This document shows, in pieces, positions 33,146 to 42,004 of a DNA stretch of 64,000 nucleotides. Position 1 is the first letter of the stretch; each line of letters opens with the position of its first letter. This DNA comes from Pedobacter alluvionis. GTDB taxonomy: Bacteria; Bacteroidota; Bacteroidia; Sphingobacteriales; Sphingobacteriaceae. The position numbers and the translations under genes are program-made. The notes under the pieces are model-generated. The model ran no database searches and was not told where the DNA came from. It was given only the letters and a program-made list of their open reading frames with translations. The stretch covers positions 310,001-374,000 of the forward strand of contig NZ_RCCK01000012.1 in NCBI RefSeq assembly GCF_003664035.1, given 5' to 3'.

Positions 33146-35602
33146 ATGTTTAAAGAGATAAAGAACAAGTACTTACGTTATTCTACAATATTTTTATTTT
33201 TTATAATAATTTTCTTTTCTGCCCTGCAATTAAATTTTTTATGGCTATTTGGCTACTCACCAAGTGTCCGGGATATTAAAGCACCTACCCTGCGTGTTGG
33301 TTCTGAACTTTACACTGCAGATGGAAAACTGATTGGCAGATATTTTAAAGAAAACAGAACGCCTGTAAATTACAATGATATTGCACCTAGTGTAATACAT
33401 GCTCTGGTTGCTACTGAAGACGTGCGTTTTTATAAACATTGGGGTATCGATGTGCAGGCAGTTGGCCGAGCAGTTATTGGTTTGGGAAAGGATGGTGGAG
33501 CCAGTACCATTACCCAGCAGCTGGCAAAAAACCTTTACCGTACACGTTATAATAAATCGCAGGGATTATTGATTAAAATACCTTTAGTTAGAACCTTAAT
33601 AGTAAAACTAAAGGAATGGATGACAGCTGTAAAGTTAGAATCCAACTATTCTAAAAATGATATCATCACCATGTATCTGAACACCGTTTCGTTCGGTAAT
33701 AATACATACGGAATAAAAACGGCCAGCCGGATTTACTTTGATAAAGAGACAAAAGATTTAGCTACTACAGATGCAGCTATGCTTGTGGGGATGTTAAAGG
33801 GAACAACCTTATATAATCCAACTAAAAATCCTGCAAAGGCTTTGGAAAGAAGAAATGTAGTGCTTGCGCAAATGAACAAGTACAAATACCTCAGCAAGGA
33901 TAGTTTAACACAATTATCAAAGGAGCCTGTTAAACTGAAAGAAGGTAAAATGCAGGATGGCAGTGATGGTGACTCTTATTTAAGGGCAGCTGTGGCAAAA
34001 TATTTAGAGAAATGGTGTACTGATAATGGTTACGACCTTTATGAAGATGGATTGAAAATTTACACGACCATCGATTCTCGACTACAGGGTTATGCCGAAG
34101 AAGCGGTTGCCGATGAGATGAGGATTTTGCAACGCAGGTTTTATAGTGTTTGGGGCAAAGAAGATCCCTGGTACGATTCGGAAAAGCAAAAGGTTGATTA
34201 TCCTGACAGGGCAATGAAAAACCTTCCGATTTATTCACTCTTGCAAAAGAAGTTCCCTAACAATCCAGATTCTGTTATTGCCTATTTCAATAAAAAGAAA
34301 AGAATGCAGATTTTCACATATAAAGGCGATCGCGATACTTTATTCTCTACTTTAGATTCGATCCGTTATTACGGAAAAATCATGAATACGGGAATGATGA
34401 CTATGGAGCCTGCAAGCGGAAAAATTAAAGTTTGGGTGGGCGGTATAGACCATAAGTTTTTCAAATACGATCACGTAAATCAATCTAAACGCCAGGCGGG
34501 TTCTACTTTTAAACCATTTGCTTATTTAACCGCTTTAGAACAAGGCATGAGTCCTTGTGATAAATTTACCGATAAGCCTGTTAAAATTGCTTACCAGGAT
34601 AAAGGCCAAACGAAATATTGGGAGCCAAAAAATGCCGATTATAGTGTTTCCTACCGCGAAATGAGCTTACGCTGGGCCATGGCAAAATCAGTGAATACCA
34701 TTACTGCCCAGGTAACCGAAAAGGTGGGCTGGGATAACGTGGTTAAATATGCACACGAATGTGGTATTGACAGCCACCTGGAATCTGTACCATCGGTAAG
34801 TTTAGGATCAAATGATGTTACCGTTTACGAGATGGTAAAAGCTTACGCTACCTTTATGAATAAGGGGATTAAAACCGATCCCATATTGGTAGAAAAAATT
34901 ACCGATCAGGATAACAATTTAATAGATGAATTTAAACCTAAAACAAAAAGGGTTTTAACTGAAGAAATTGCCTGGTTAATGACCTATATGTTCCGTGGTG
35001 GTATGGAAGAACCTGAAGGAACTTCCCAGGCCTTATGGGAATGGCCTGACCTGTTTAAGAAAAATAACCAGATTGGTGGTAAAACCGGTACTTCTTCTGA
35101 TTATGTGGATGCCTGGTACATGGGCTTAACCAAAGATCTGGTGACTGGTGTTTGGGTAGGTTGTGATGAAAGAACAGCCCACTTTAAAAATGGCGAGCAA
35201 GGTGAAGGATCGAGAACTGCCCTGCCAATTTTTGCTAAGTTTATGGAAAAAGTTTACCTCGATCCGAAATCAGGATATACTTATGGGCCTTTCCCTAAAG
35301 CAACAGTTGATATTACCCGCACTTACAATTGCCCTAGTCCAAGAATTATCAGGGATACAACATCAACTGACAGCGTAACCGTTGATTCTACTGATTTTAC
35401 CGTTCCTGCCGAAGTACCCGTTACTACGGAACCGTTAAACAATGAACCCGAAGTTAAAAAAGAAGAAAATAAAACAGAGCCTGCTCAAAATCCCGTTACC
35501 CCTACTGTGCCACTAACCAGAAAAGAGGAACGTGAACTTCGGAGAAAACAACGTCAGGAAGAAAAGGAAAAAAAGAAAAACGAAGATAACAATCAGCAAT
35601 AG
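33146..35602 (+). CDS. mrcA: Penicillin-binding protein 1A (bifunctional)
   Basis: An 818-residue class A PBP. One N-terminal membrane helix (about 13-35), then a GT51 glycosyltransferase with catalytic E91 (ATEDVRFYKHWG) and GGASTITQQLAKNLY, then a transpeptidase with S453-x-x-K456 (GSTFKPF), S515-V-N517 and K646-T-G648. It makes and crosslinks peptidoglycan. The C-terminal 80 residues are a low-complexity tail, first Thr/Pro/Glu, then Lys/Arg/Glu rich, with no domain. The gene is preceded by its own upstream region and followed by a terminator hairpin. Confidence 0.93.
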   Translation: MFKEIKNKYLRYSTIFLFFIIIFFSALQLNFLWLFGYSPSVRDIKAPTLRVGSELYTADGKLIGRYFKENRTPVNYNDIAPSVIHALVATEDVRFYKHWGIDVQAVGRAVIGLGKDGGASTITQQLAKNLYRTRYNKSQGLLIKIPLVRTLIVKLKEWMTAVKLESNYSKNDIITMYLNTVSFGNNTYGIKTASRIYFDKETKDLATTDAAMLVGMLKGTTLYNPTKNPAKALERRNVVLAQMNKYKYLSKDSLTQLSKEPVKLKEGKMQDGSDGDSYLRAAVAKYLEKWCTDNGYDLYEDGLKIYTTIDSRLQGYAEEAVADEMRILQRRFYSVWGKEDPWYDSEKQKVDYPDRAMKNLPIYSLLQKKFPNNPDSVIAYFNKKKRMQIFTYKGDRDTLFSTLDSIRYYGKIMNTGMMTMEPASGKIKVWVGGIDHKFFKYDHVNQSKRQAGSTFKPFAYLTALEQGMSPCDKFTDKPVKIAYQDKGQTKYWEPKNADYSVSYREMSLRWAMAKSVNTITAQVTEKVGWDNVVKYAHECGIDSHLESVPSVSLGSNDVTVYEMVKAYATFMNKGIKTDPILVEKITDQDNNLIDEFKPKTKRVLTEEIAWLMTYMFRGGMEEPEGTSQALWEWPDLFKKNNQIGGKTGTSSDYVDAWYMGLTKDLVTGVWVGCDERTAHFKNGEQGEGSRTALPIFAKFMEKVYLDPKSGYTYGPFPKATVDITRTYNCPSPRIIRDTTSTDSVTVDSTDFTVPAEVPVTTEPLNNEPEVKKEENKTEPAQNPVTPTVPLTRKEERELRRKQRQEEKEKKKNEDNNQQ

Positions 35603-35630
35603 TTTTTTGGACCGAAATAAACCAAAATAG

Positions 35631-35664
35631 CTCACTGCCTGTGTAAAATAGGTAGTGGGATTTT
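35631..35664 (+). terminator. Terminator after the PBP1A gene
   Basis: CTCACTGCCT (35631-35640) pairs with AGGTAGTGGG (35650-35659) allowing G-T pairs, loop of 9, followed by ATTTT. Confidence 0.6.
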
Positions 35665-35776
35665 AAAAAGTGTTAAATTTTTAATACTCTTTTAAACAAT
35701 TGCTATTTTTATTTCCAGATTTTTTACCGTTTCATCTTCGTAAATTATTGAACAATCATTACTAAAAACCACACAT

Positions 35777-38700
35777 ATGAAAATAGGCTCTACTTTATTA
35801 AGGCGATATTCTTCTTTATTGCTCCTGCTTATTCTTTCTTTTTCTGTTAAGGCCCAATATTTCGGACAAAACAAGGTAAGGTATAAAAAACTCGACTTTA
35901 AAGTTTTGCAAACGCCCCATTTTGAGATCTATTATTATATTAAAAATGAGAAACTTTTAAAACGTTTTTCACAAGATGCTGAAACCTGGTACAAAATGCA
36001 TCAGGAAGTTTTTAGAGATACTTTTTTAAAGAAAAATCCGATTATCCTATACAATAATCATCCTGATTTTCAGCAAACTACAGTGCTTAACGGAGAAATT
36101 GGTATTGGTACCGGCGGGGTTACAGAGGCACTGAAAAACAGGGTAATTATGCCTGTTATGGAACTCAATAGCCAAACAAGGCACGTTTTAGGTCACGAGC
36201 TTGTTCATGCTTTTCAATACCACCTTCTACTCGAAAAAGATTCTATCAGCCTAGAAAATGTTGGTCAGACACCACTTTGGATGGTTGAAGGGATGGCCGA
36301 GTATTTATCAATCGGGAAAAAAGATGCATTTACTTCCATGTGGATGCGCGATGCTATGTTAAATCGTGATATTCCTTCGTTAAAAGATTTAACCAACTCC
36401 AACAAATACTTTCCTTACCGTTATGGTCAGGCCTTCTGGACTTATATCGGTTCGCAATATGGTGATACCACCATTGTTCCTTTATTTAAGAATACTGCAA
36501 AATATGGTTACGAAAATGCCATCCGATATACATTTGGTTACGACGATAAAACATTATCTGGTCTTTGGAAAAACTCCATCGATGCACATTATAAGCCGAT
36601 GTTAAAAGCTGATAGTTCGCAGATTAAAATTACGGGTACAAAAATCATCGACAATAAAAACGCAGGTAATATGAACGTCGCCCCTGCCCTTAGTCCTGAT
36701 GGAAAGTATTTAGCATTTATGTCTGAAAAAGACCTTTTTGGTATAGATTTATTTCTCGCAGATGCCAAAACCGGGAGAATTATCAGGAAGTTGAGCAGTC
36801 AGATCTCTAATGGCCATATTGATGATTTTAACTTTATAGAGTCAGCCGGAGCATGGTCGCCGGATAGTAAGCAATTTGCCTTTAGTATCTTCAGTCATGG
36901 TAAAAACCAGATGATGATTATTAATGTTTCAAACGGAACTACTGTATCTCAAACACCAATGGCACAGGTGCAGCAATTTGGTAATTTAACCTGGTCGCCA
37001 AATGGAAAAGATATCGCATTTTCAGGAATGGTTGAAGGGCAAAGTGATATTTTCTCTTACAACCTAGATACCAAAGCAGTTACTCAGATTACCGATGATG
37101 TATATTCCGATTATGCACCAAGTTATTCTCCTGATGGTAAAAAACTGGTGTTTTCATCAGATAGAGCCGCAATTCAGGCCAATGTAATTAACGCAGTATT
37201 GCCTATAAATCTTGCTGTTTACGATATTGCGGCTAAAACCGTAAGTAATTTGGGTGTTTTTCCAGGAGCGAATAACCTAAACGCACAATTTTCGGCTAAT
37301 AGTCAGAATATCTATTTCCTGTCTAACAGAGATGGTTTTAGAAATTTATACAAATACAATTTCGCTGATAATACGGTTGATCAGTTAACCGATTATTTTA
37401 CTGGGATTAGTGGAATTACCGAGTTTTCGCCAGCCATTTCGGTGTCAACAACAGATGATATTGTATATAGCTATTACCGTTACCAGCGTTATACCTTATA
37501 TAATGCTAAGTTAAGCAGCTTTAAAGCGAAAAGAATTGGTAACCAGGAAGAAAATTTCGATGCTGCTATACTTCCTCCTATGGAAAATATAGGGGTAAAC
37601 ATCATCAATTCTAATTTAAATAATTTTGACCGTTTCGAAAAAATAGTGGCCGATTCGATGAAAGCGGTGCCTTACAAGCCAAAATTCAGGTTAGATTATT
37701 TAGCAAATAGTGGCGTAGGTGTTTCAACCAGCCGTTTCGGAACCGGTGTTTCTGGTGGTATAGTAGGAATGTTCAGCGATATATTAGGCACCAACCAGAT
37801 CATAGCAAACCTATCCGTAAATGGAGAAATTTATGATTTTGGTGGTTTGGTGGGTTACATCAATCAGAAAAGCAGAATAAATTGGGGCGCTGCTGTTTCG
37901 CACATTCCTTATGTATCTGGTTTTAGATCTTACGGCTATGAAAATATCCCTACGGGCGATAACACCACTATTAATGCTCTGGCAGATAGAACAGACATTA
38001 TCAGAACCTTTGAAGATCAGTTTCAGGTTTTTGGCGCTTATCCATTTAGTAAAATACACCGTTTTGAGTTGGGCGGTTCATTTTCACATTATAGTTACAG
38101 AGTTGATAGATATAGCAATTATTATAATTCGGTTGGCAACTACATAGGTTCAAATAAAAGCAGGATTTCTAACGATGTTGCTTCTCAGGATTATGGCATT
38201 CCTTTTAATTCTTTTACATTATATCAATTAAACGCTGGTTTTGTAGGCGATAACTCAATCTTTGGCCTTACTGGTCCGCTTGACGGTTTCAGATATCGTG
38301 TAAGTGGCGAAAAATATCTTGGTACTTATAATTTTGCTGGTGTAACGGCGGATCTTCGTAAATATTGGAGAGCTAAGCCAGTAACATTTGCTGTAAGAAG
38401 TTACAATACTTTAAGGATCGGTAAAGATGCAGACAGGCTTTATCCAATGTATCTTGGTTATCCATACTTGATTAGGGGCTATGAATCAAACTCAATTTAC
38501 AAAAGTACTTCCGCACAATCATCAGAATCTTTCGATATTAACCAATTAACAGGAAGTAAAATTGCCGTATTTAATTTCGAAGTACGCTTGCCATTTACAG
38601 GACCTAAAAAATTAGCGGCTATACCTTCTAAGTTTTTATTCTCTGACCTTAATTTATTCTTCGATGCAGGATTGGCATGGACGAACGATACCAAAGTGAA

Positions 38701-38950
38701 ATTTAAAAGTGAACCAACTTATACTACTGAACCTGTTTTAGATGATAATAAACAACCCGTTTTTGATGAGAAGGGTAAACCGGTTACCTTTCAGTCTACA
38801 ACAGAACGTGTACCAGCAATTAGTGTTGGTATATCAGTAAGGGTAAACGTTTTTGGCTATTTTGTTTTAGAACCTTACTATGCAATTCCTTTTCAAAGAA
38901 AGGATGTTAAAACCGGAGTATTCGGTTTAACCTTTGCACCGGGATGGTAA
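35777..38950 (+). CDS. Metalloprotease-like / beta-propeller / outer-membrane barrel fusion protein
   Basis: A 1057-residue exported protein (signal 1-26). Part 1 (about 30-280) has an HExxH zinc motif, LGHELVHAFQYHL (H140, E141, H144), and WMVEGMAEYLS (E171) as likely third ligand, as in gluzincin peptidases. Part 2 (about 285-590) has PD40/TolB-like propeller repeats such as SPDGKYLAF, WSPDSKQFAF, WSPNGKDIAF and YSPDGKKLVF. Part 3 (about 640-1057) is a long Tyr/Gly/Asn-rich region ending in Trp, resembling a BamA-like surface antigen barrel. The chain thus joins a periplasmic peptidase-like head to a membrane barrel. Substrate unknown. Confidence 0.75.
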   Translation: MKIGSTLLRRYSSLLLLLILSFSVKAQYFGQNKVRYKKLDFKVLQTPHFEIYYYIKNEKLLKRFSQDAETWYKMHQEVFRDTFLKKNPIILYNNHPDFQQTTVLNGEIGIGTGGVTEALKNRVIMPVMELNSQTRHVLGHELVHAFQYHLLLEKDSISLENVGQTPLWMVEGMAEYLSIGKKDAFTSMWMRDAMLNRDIPSLKDLTNSNKYFPYRYGQAFWTYIGSQYGDTTIVPLFKNTAKYGYENAIRYTFGYDDKTLSGLWKNSIDAHYKPMLKADSSQIKITGTKIIDNKNAGNMNVAPALSPDGKYLAFMSEKDLFGIDLFLADAKTGRIIRKLSSQISNGHIDDFNFIESAGAWSPDSKQFAFSIFSHGKNQMMIINVSNGTTVSQTPMAQVQQFGNLTWSPNGKDIAFSGMVEGQSDIFSYNLDTKAVTQITDDVYSDYAPSYSPDGKKLVFSSDRAAIQANVINAVLPINLAVYDIAAKTVSNLGVFPGANNLNAQFSANSQNIYFLSNRDGFRNLYKYNFADNTVDQLTDYFTGISGITEFSPAISVSTTDDIVYSYYRYQRYTLYNAKLSSFKAKRIGNQEENFDAAILPPMENIGVNIINSNLNNFDRFEKIVADSMKAVPYKPKFRLDYLANSGVGVSTSRFGTGVSGGIVGMFSDILGTNQIIANLSVNGEIYDFGGLVGYINQKSRINWGAAVSHIPYVSGFRSYGYENIPTGDNTTINALADRTDIIRTFEDQFQVFGAYPFSKIHRFELGGSFSHYSYRVDRYSNYYNSVGNYIGSNKSRISNDVASQDYGIPFNSFTLYQLNAGFVGDNSIFGLTGPLDGFRYRVSGEKYLGTYNFAGVTADLRKYWRAKPVTFAVRSYNTLRIGKDADRLYPMYLGYPYLIRGYESNSIYKSTSAQSSESFDINQLTGSKIAVFNFEVRLPFTGPKKLAAIPSKFLFSDLNLFFDAGLAWTNDTKVKFKSEPTYTTEPVLDDNKQPVFDEKGKPVTFQSTTERVPAISVGISVRVNVFGYFVLEPYYAIPFQRKDVKTGVFGLTFAPGW

Positions 38951-38973
38951 CAAGAAAATAATTAAATTTCGAA

Positions 38974-39837
38974 TTGTATATGAAAAAAATATTTTTACTG
39001 CTTTTATTGTCTTGCAGTCTGTTAGGTTTTGCTCAAACAGTAACAGAGCCCGCTAATAATCCAAAAGAATGGTCTCAGGCTACAGAGCCATTTAGAATTG
39101 CAGGTAATCTGTATTATGTTGGCACGTATGATTTAGCTTCTTATTTAATCGTAACAGAAAAAGGAAATATATTAATAAATACGGGTTTAGCTAATTCGCT
39201 TTCGATAATAAAAGAAAATATAAAAGCTTTGGGATTCGATTATAAATCAATCAAAATTTTGCTCTTAACCCAGGCACATTTTGATCATTTGGGCGCTATG
39301 GCTGAAATTAAAAAAGAAACCGGTGCAAAACTATATGTAGATGACAAAGACGCGGATGCCCTTGAAACCGGCGGAAAATCGGATTATGAGCTTGGGAAAT
39401 ATGGCGTAAGTTTCAAACCCGTGAAACCTGATGTCCTATTGAAGAATGATGATAAAATTAAATTAGGCAGCACTACTTTAACAATGCTTCATCATCCCGG
39501 GCATACTAAAGGATCGTGTAGTTTTATATTTGATACGAAAGATAAAAATTCTAGCTACAAAATTTTGATTGCCAATATGCCATCCATAATTGTTGACAGA
39601 AAATTCTCTGAAATAGCATCATATAAAGATATTCAAAAAGATTATACTGAAACTTTTAAGGCAATGAAAAAGCTTGACTTTGATCTTTGGGTTGCCTCTC
39701 ACGCAAGTCAGTTTGATCTCCACAATAAACGTAAATCAGGAGATCCTTATAATCCAAAAGTGTTTATGGATAAAAGTGAATTTTTCAAAAATCTTCAAGA
39801 TCTGGAAAATGATTTCCTCGAAAAAATAAAAAATTAG
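38974..39837 (+). CDS. Subclass B3 metallo-beta-lactamase, GOB-like (Gln116 type)
   Basis: A 287-residue exported zinc hydrolase with signal peptide 1-20. The first metal site motif is LTQAHFDHLGAM: Q100, H102, D104, H105, where Gln replaces the usual first His, as in the GOB enzymes of Elizabethkingia. H177 (HPGHTKG) and H243 (ASHASQFDLH) complete the ligands. The match to GOB-like enzymes is close throughout, and related chromosomal B3 enzymes are known in Pedobacter. It probably hydrolyses beta-lactams, including carbapenems, in the periplasm. It follows the fusion-protein gene by 23 bases. A second start two codons later is possible. Activity range is inferred. Confidence 0.88.
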   Translation: MYMKKIFLLLLLSCSLLGFAQTVTEPANNPKEWSQATEPFRIAGNLYYVGTYDLASYLIVTEKGNILINTGLANSLSIIKENIKALGFDYKSIKILLLTQAHFDHLGAMAEIKKETGAKLYVDDKDADALETGGKSDYELGKYGVSFKPVKPDVLLKNDDKIKLGSTTLTMLHHPGHTKGSCSFIFDTKDKNSSYKILIANMPSIIVDRKFSEIASYKDIQKDYTETFKAMKKLDFDLWVASHASQFDLHNKRKSGDPYNPKVFMDKSEFFKNLQDLENDFLEKIKN

Positions 39838-39854
39838 ACTTTTCCTTACTTGTT

Positions 39855-39886
39855 AAAGCGATTAAAATATAATTAATCGCTTTTTT
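39855..39886 (+). terminator. Terminator after the beta-lactamase gene
   Basis: AAAGCGATTAA (39855-39865) / TTAATCGCTTT (39873-39883), 11-bp perfect stem with 7-base loop and a T run. Confidence 0.85.
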
Positions 39887-39901
39887 ATAGGCTGCGAGGA
39901 A

Positions 39902-40110
39902 TCGTCATTCCCAACTTGATTGGGAACCACGGAGTGCTCATGAATACCTTTAAAACAAGGGAAACTTATGAATAATCGTAATGCAAGCGCTTTAAGATTC
40001 CCGCCTTCGCGAGAATGACGGCCGTAATGATAGATTCTGTCAATGGGAGAATAATCGCTTGCTTTTATTAATGCGCTGAATGGTCTTCGACTTCGCTCAG
40101 ACTGACATAA
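39902..40110. repeat. REP-like repeat cluster
   Basis: CGTCATTC (39903-39910) and GAATGACG (40013-40020) bound an element that has an inner hairpin TTCCCAA-n5-TTGGGAA. The stretch to 40110 ends with GGTCTTCGACTTCGCTCAGACTGACA-like sequence, a pattern common in intergenic repeats of Bacteroidetes. No gene is seen between 39838 and 40136. Confidence 0.65.
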
Positions 40111-40136
40111 CAAATAATTCTATTTTTAAACAGGCG

Positions 40137-40490
40137 CTAAGATAAACTCGTAAATGATACTTTAACCTGATTGCTCACATTACGATGTAAAAGAATATTT
40201 TCGAAATCGAGGCCTATAGTTAAATCAATCCAATCTGGATTGCAAGATCTTACCAAACGTTCCTTTTGCATGCGCGTAAACCGACTAATTGATTTAAAAC
40301 GCACCAAAGCCTGTGCTTCAGTTTTAAACTCTTCAAAATAAACCAGGCGGGTTAATTGTTGCCCATTATCAAAAAATAAGTTTGGCATCTGTTTGTAAAA
40401 ATCCAGTGTCTTCATTAAATCAGAGCTCATGCCCACGTGCATACTTGTACGATTTCTGTCGGTAACGATATAAACAAACTTTTTCATCAT
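40137..40490 (-). CDS. GIY-YIG nuclease family protein
   Basis: A 117-residue protein from the ATG at 40490 (the following codon at 40487 is also ATG). It has the small GIY-YIG layout: KKFVYIVTDRNRTSMHVGMSSDL, where the second half is HVG in place of YIG, then TRLVYFEEFKTEAQALVRFKSISRF and a C-terminal NPDWIDL, all as in the UPF0213-type proteins found singly in bacteria. DNA-cleaving activity is uncertain in this group. It is divergent from the XRE-S24 regulator and shares its operator-rich intergenic region. Confidence 0.78.
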   Translation of the reverse strand: MMKKFVYIVTDRNRTSMHVGMSSDLMKTLDFYKQMPNLFFDNGQQLTRLVYFEEFKTEAQALVRFKSISRFTRMQKERLVRSCNPDWIDLTIGLDFENILLHRNVSNQVKVSFTSLS

Positions 40491-40509
40491 CTTATGTTTA
40501 AAACTTAAA

Positions 40510-40593
40510 ACTAAACTATTTAGTATACCCTCTTGCAATTCAAAATAATATTACTAACTTTATGAGCATAAAATTACTAACTATTTTAGTAAT
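40510..40593. promoter_or_regulatory. ACTAA-type operator array upstream of the XRE-S24 regulator
   Basis: Three related sites: ACTAAA-CTA-TTTAGT (40510-40524), a half site ATTACTAA (40550-40557), and ATTACTAA-n5-TTAGTAAT (40573-40593, 8-bp arms). They lie between the divergent GIY-YIG and regulator genes. The repeated symmetry suggests autoregulation by the adjacent regulator. Confidence 0.55.
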
Positions 40594-40620
40594 TCCAAAT
40601 TTATTTTAAAATTTATTTTT

Positions 40621-41397
40621 ATGTCAAATATTTCAAATAATTTAAAGTACCTCAGGAAGAAAAAAGGCCATACACAGCAGAATTTCGCTGATATTATGGA
40701 AATCAAGAGGTCGCTCATCGGGGCTTACGAGGAAGACCGGGCGGAACCTAAATATGATTTGCTAAAAAAAATAGCCGAATACTTTGATCTTACCATCGAT
40801 GAATTCATCAATGAAAAAATATCTGACAGCTGGAAACCTAAGCCAAAAAGCCAGGGATCTAACCTTAGGGTGCTGAGTATTTCTGTCGATCAGAACGATC
40901 GCGAAAATATCGAACTGGTTCCCGTTAAAGCGAGTGCTGGTTATCTGAATGGTTTTTCAGACCCTCAATATATCAGCGACCTACCTAAATTTCAACTTCC
41001 ATTGGCTGCATTAAGACAAGGTACCTTTAGGGCTTTTGAAATTATGGGCGATAGTATGTTGCCTGTTCAACCTGGAAGTGTAATTATTGGTGAGTATCTC
41101 GATAACTGGAATGAAGTAAAAACTGGCGAAACCTACATCGTAATTAGCAAAAATGAAGGCGTAGTATATAAAAGAGCGGGTAACCGTTTCAGAGAGAATA
41201 AAGATTTGAAATTGATATCAGATAATAAGGTGTACGATGCTTACACAATTGCTGCCGATGATATTCTGGAAATCTGGAAAGCTAAAGCATATATCTCTAC
41301 CTCCTTACCTGAACCTGCACCAGACCCGACAATGGAAACGCTTACCCAAATGATGGCACAAATGCAGAAATCAATCTCTCAGTTAAATAAAAATTAA
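40621..41397 (+). CDS. XRE-family regulator with LexA-like S24 peptidase domain
   Basis: A 258-residue repressor-type protein. Residues 6-62 are an HTH_3 domain (LKYLRKKKGHTQQNFADIM). Residues about 100-225 are an S24 domain with catalytic S145 (IMGDSMLPVQPGS) and K184 (GVVYKR). An Ala106-Gly107 pair in KASAGYLNG lies 38 residues before the Ser, the place of the LexA/CI cleavage bond, so self-cleavage is possible. A Met/Gln-rich tail follows. Similar proteins in Bacteroidetes control stress or mobile-element genes. The palindromes upstream (40510-40593) are probable binding sites. No phage genes are nearby. Confidence 0.85.
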   Translation: MSNISNNLKYLRKKKGHTQQNFADIMEIKRSLIGAYEEDRAEPKYDLLKKIAEYFDLTIDEFINEKISDSWKPKPKSQGSNLRVLSISVDQNDRENIELVPVKASAGYLNGFSDPQYISDLPKFQLPLAALRQGTFRAFEIMGDSMLPVQPGSVIIGEYLDNWNEVKTGETYIVISKNEGVVYKRAGNRFRENKDLKLISDNKVYDAYTIAADDILEIWKAKAYISTSLPEPAPDPTMETLTQMMAQMQKSISQLNKN

Positions 41398-41477
41398 CAT
41401 TTTTTTAACAAATGCCGATTAAACTGTTTGTGTTTTTATGTATCTATTAATTTAACAAACACATAAATAAACATAAC

Positions 41478-41930
41478 ATGAAAAAGGCAATTTTAACAAT
41501 AGCAATTGCAGTAATGGGTTTAACCGCTGCATTTGCTCAAGACACGACGAAACGAGCAAGAAGGGCAATGCCTAAGATGACTGCCGAGCAAAGAGCAGAA
41601 AAGGTAACTTCCAGATTAGAGAAACAGCTCAGCCTAACCGCTGATCAAAAAACCAAAATCTATGCTATTGAGTTAGAAAACGCAAAGAAAATGGAGGCCT
41701 GGAGATCTGCCGATCACAGCGACATGAAAGGCAAAATGAAAGAACGCAAAGCTGCAATAGATGAACAAAAAGCTAAAGTTGATGCGGTTTTAACTGCAGA
41801 TCAGAAAACTAAAATGGATGCTTTCCGTGCTGAAGCCAGAGAAAAAGGTGAGAAAATGAGAAAAGGAATGAGTGGCAGAGGCAAAAAAGACAAAGCACCC
41901 GTAGTTTCCAATCCTCCTGCACAAGGATAA
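41478..41930 (+). CDS. Spy-like periplasmic protein (LTxxQ-type, DUF4890-like)
   Basis: A 150-residue exported protein with a signal peptide ending AAFAQ (residue 21). The mature part is helical and highly charged, with two LTADQKTK repeats (about residues 53-60 and 96-103) in the manner of the Spy/CpxP LTxxQ motif, and a Lys/Arg/Met-rich end. Proteins of this type are periplasmic chaperones or envelope-stress modulators. A terminator follows. Confidence 0.72.
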   Translation: MKKAILTIAIAVMGLTAAFAQDTTKRARRAMPKMTAEQRAEKVTSRLEKQLSLTADQKTKIYAIELENAKKMEAWRSADHSDMKGKMKERKAAIDEQKAKVDAVLTADQKTKMDAFRAEAREKGEKMRKGMSGRGKKDKAPVVSNPPAQG

Positions 41931-41961
41931 ATAGTACAAATAGTAATTAATTATATTTTTG

Positions 41962-41993
41962 AAAGCGTTTCGATTATTCGGGACGCTTTTTTT
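41962..41993 (+). terminator. Terminator after the Spy-like gene
   Basis: AAAGCGT (41962-41968) / ACGCTTT (41983-41989) followed by a run of T. A TACTTTTG box (41993-42000), possibly the bioF -7 element, begins in the T run. Confidence 0.75.
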
Positions 41994-42004
41994 ACTTTTG
42001 ACCA

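Noticed and set aside
39838..40136. Possible CRISPR array in the repeat-rich region
   Set aside because: No regular direct repeats or equal spacers; only inverted repeats.
40060..41397. Prophage, suggested by the S24 regulator
   Set aside because: No integrase, capsid or lysis genes nearby; neighbours are ordinary chromosomal genes.
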